A stretch of 6,359 nucleotides of DNA. Origin: an uncultured Clostridia bacterium. Lineage in GTDB: Bacteria; Bacillota; Clostridia; Oscillospirales; Acutalibacteraceae. Under the pieces are notes generated by a model. The model ran no database searches, had not been told where the DNA came from, and saw nothing but the letters and a program-made list of their open reading frames with translations. The DNA lies in assembly GCA_905236975.1 (NCBI GenBank), contig CAJOQU010000028.1, positions 1 to 6,359 of the forward strand, given 5' to 3'. Positions 6,314 to 6,359 of this stretch are shown here, piece after piece. Both the position numbers and the translations under genes were made by a program. Within the stretch, counting starts at the first letter, position 1. Each line of letters begins with the position of its first letter.

Positions 6314-6329
6314 CGTTTTGTCAAAAACG

Positions 6330-6343
6330 GAAGGGATTCGAAC
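6330..6343 (-). repeat. Inverted 14-nt copy of the tRNA-Arg T-arm 3' part
   Basis: GAAGGGATTCGAAC is the exact reverse complement of 6249-6262 (last T-stem base on the 5' side, T-loop, 3' T-stem, first acceptor base). On the minus strand the flanking bases do not form the 5' half of a T-stem, so this is not an intact second tRNA. The rest of 6314-6359 holds no gene that I can recognise. Confidence 0.7.
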
Positions 6344-6359
6344 AAGGCGTAAAAAAACA

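Noticed and set aside
6110..6352. Plus-strand open frame spanning the galE end, tRNA and terminator
   Set aside because: It runs through a tRNA and two hairpins in a different frame from galE and has no family resemblance.
1..6359. CRISPR array, insertion sequence, integrase, toxin-antitoxin or phage genes
   Set aside because: No regularly spaced repeats, no transposase or integrase motifs and no unexplained coding space longer than 200 nt were seen.

Overview
The window looks like a chromosomal piece of a Firmicutes bacterium of class Clostridia, plausibly an Oscillospiraceae/Ruminococcaceae relative. The support is indirect: strong AAGGAG-type ribosome binding sites, sigma-A-like promoters, a GTP-type PEP carboxykinase, a long glutamine-dependent NAD synthase, a tRNA with encoded CCA, and compact U-tailed terminators. 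The organism call is an inference. I see only ordinary chromosomal genes, with no mobile element, CRISPR array or phage gene.

Layout: (1) 1-1771, minus strand: nadE, a two-domain glutamine-dependent NAD+ synthase whose C-terminal end lies beyond the left edge. (2) 1772-1967: a divergent regulatory region with a promoter for each flanking gene and, between them, an 18-bp near-palindrome (1877-1894) that closely matches the clostridial Rex operator. (3) 1968-3752, plus strand: pckG, GTP-dependent PEP carboxykinase, followed by two tandem hairpin terminators. (4) 3916-5061, plus: a membrane-anchored protein of the class A beta-lactamase/DD-peptidase fold that lacks the usual omega-loop glutamate. 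(5) 5086-6164, plus: galE (UDP-glucose 4-epimerase) behind a near-consensus promoter; it probably starts at a TTG codon. (6) 6173-6359: a hairpin, a tRNA-Arg(CCG) gene, a strong terminator, and a 14-nt inverted copy of part of the tRNA T-arm at the right edge.

Functional reading: nadE makes NAD+, and pckG sits at the PEP/oxaloacetate node whose flux depends on redox state. A shared NADH/NAD+-responsive Rex site between them would link cofactor supply and central carbon flux to redox state. This is the most interesting hypothesis here. The serine hydrolase-like protein and galE both fit cell-envelope work (peptidoglycan and UDP-sugar supply), but galE has its own promoter, so no strict operon is claimed. 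No wholly new multi-gene system is visible. The points worth a second look are the Rex-like operator, the atypical beta-lactamase-fold protein, and the inverted tRNA fragment.
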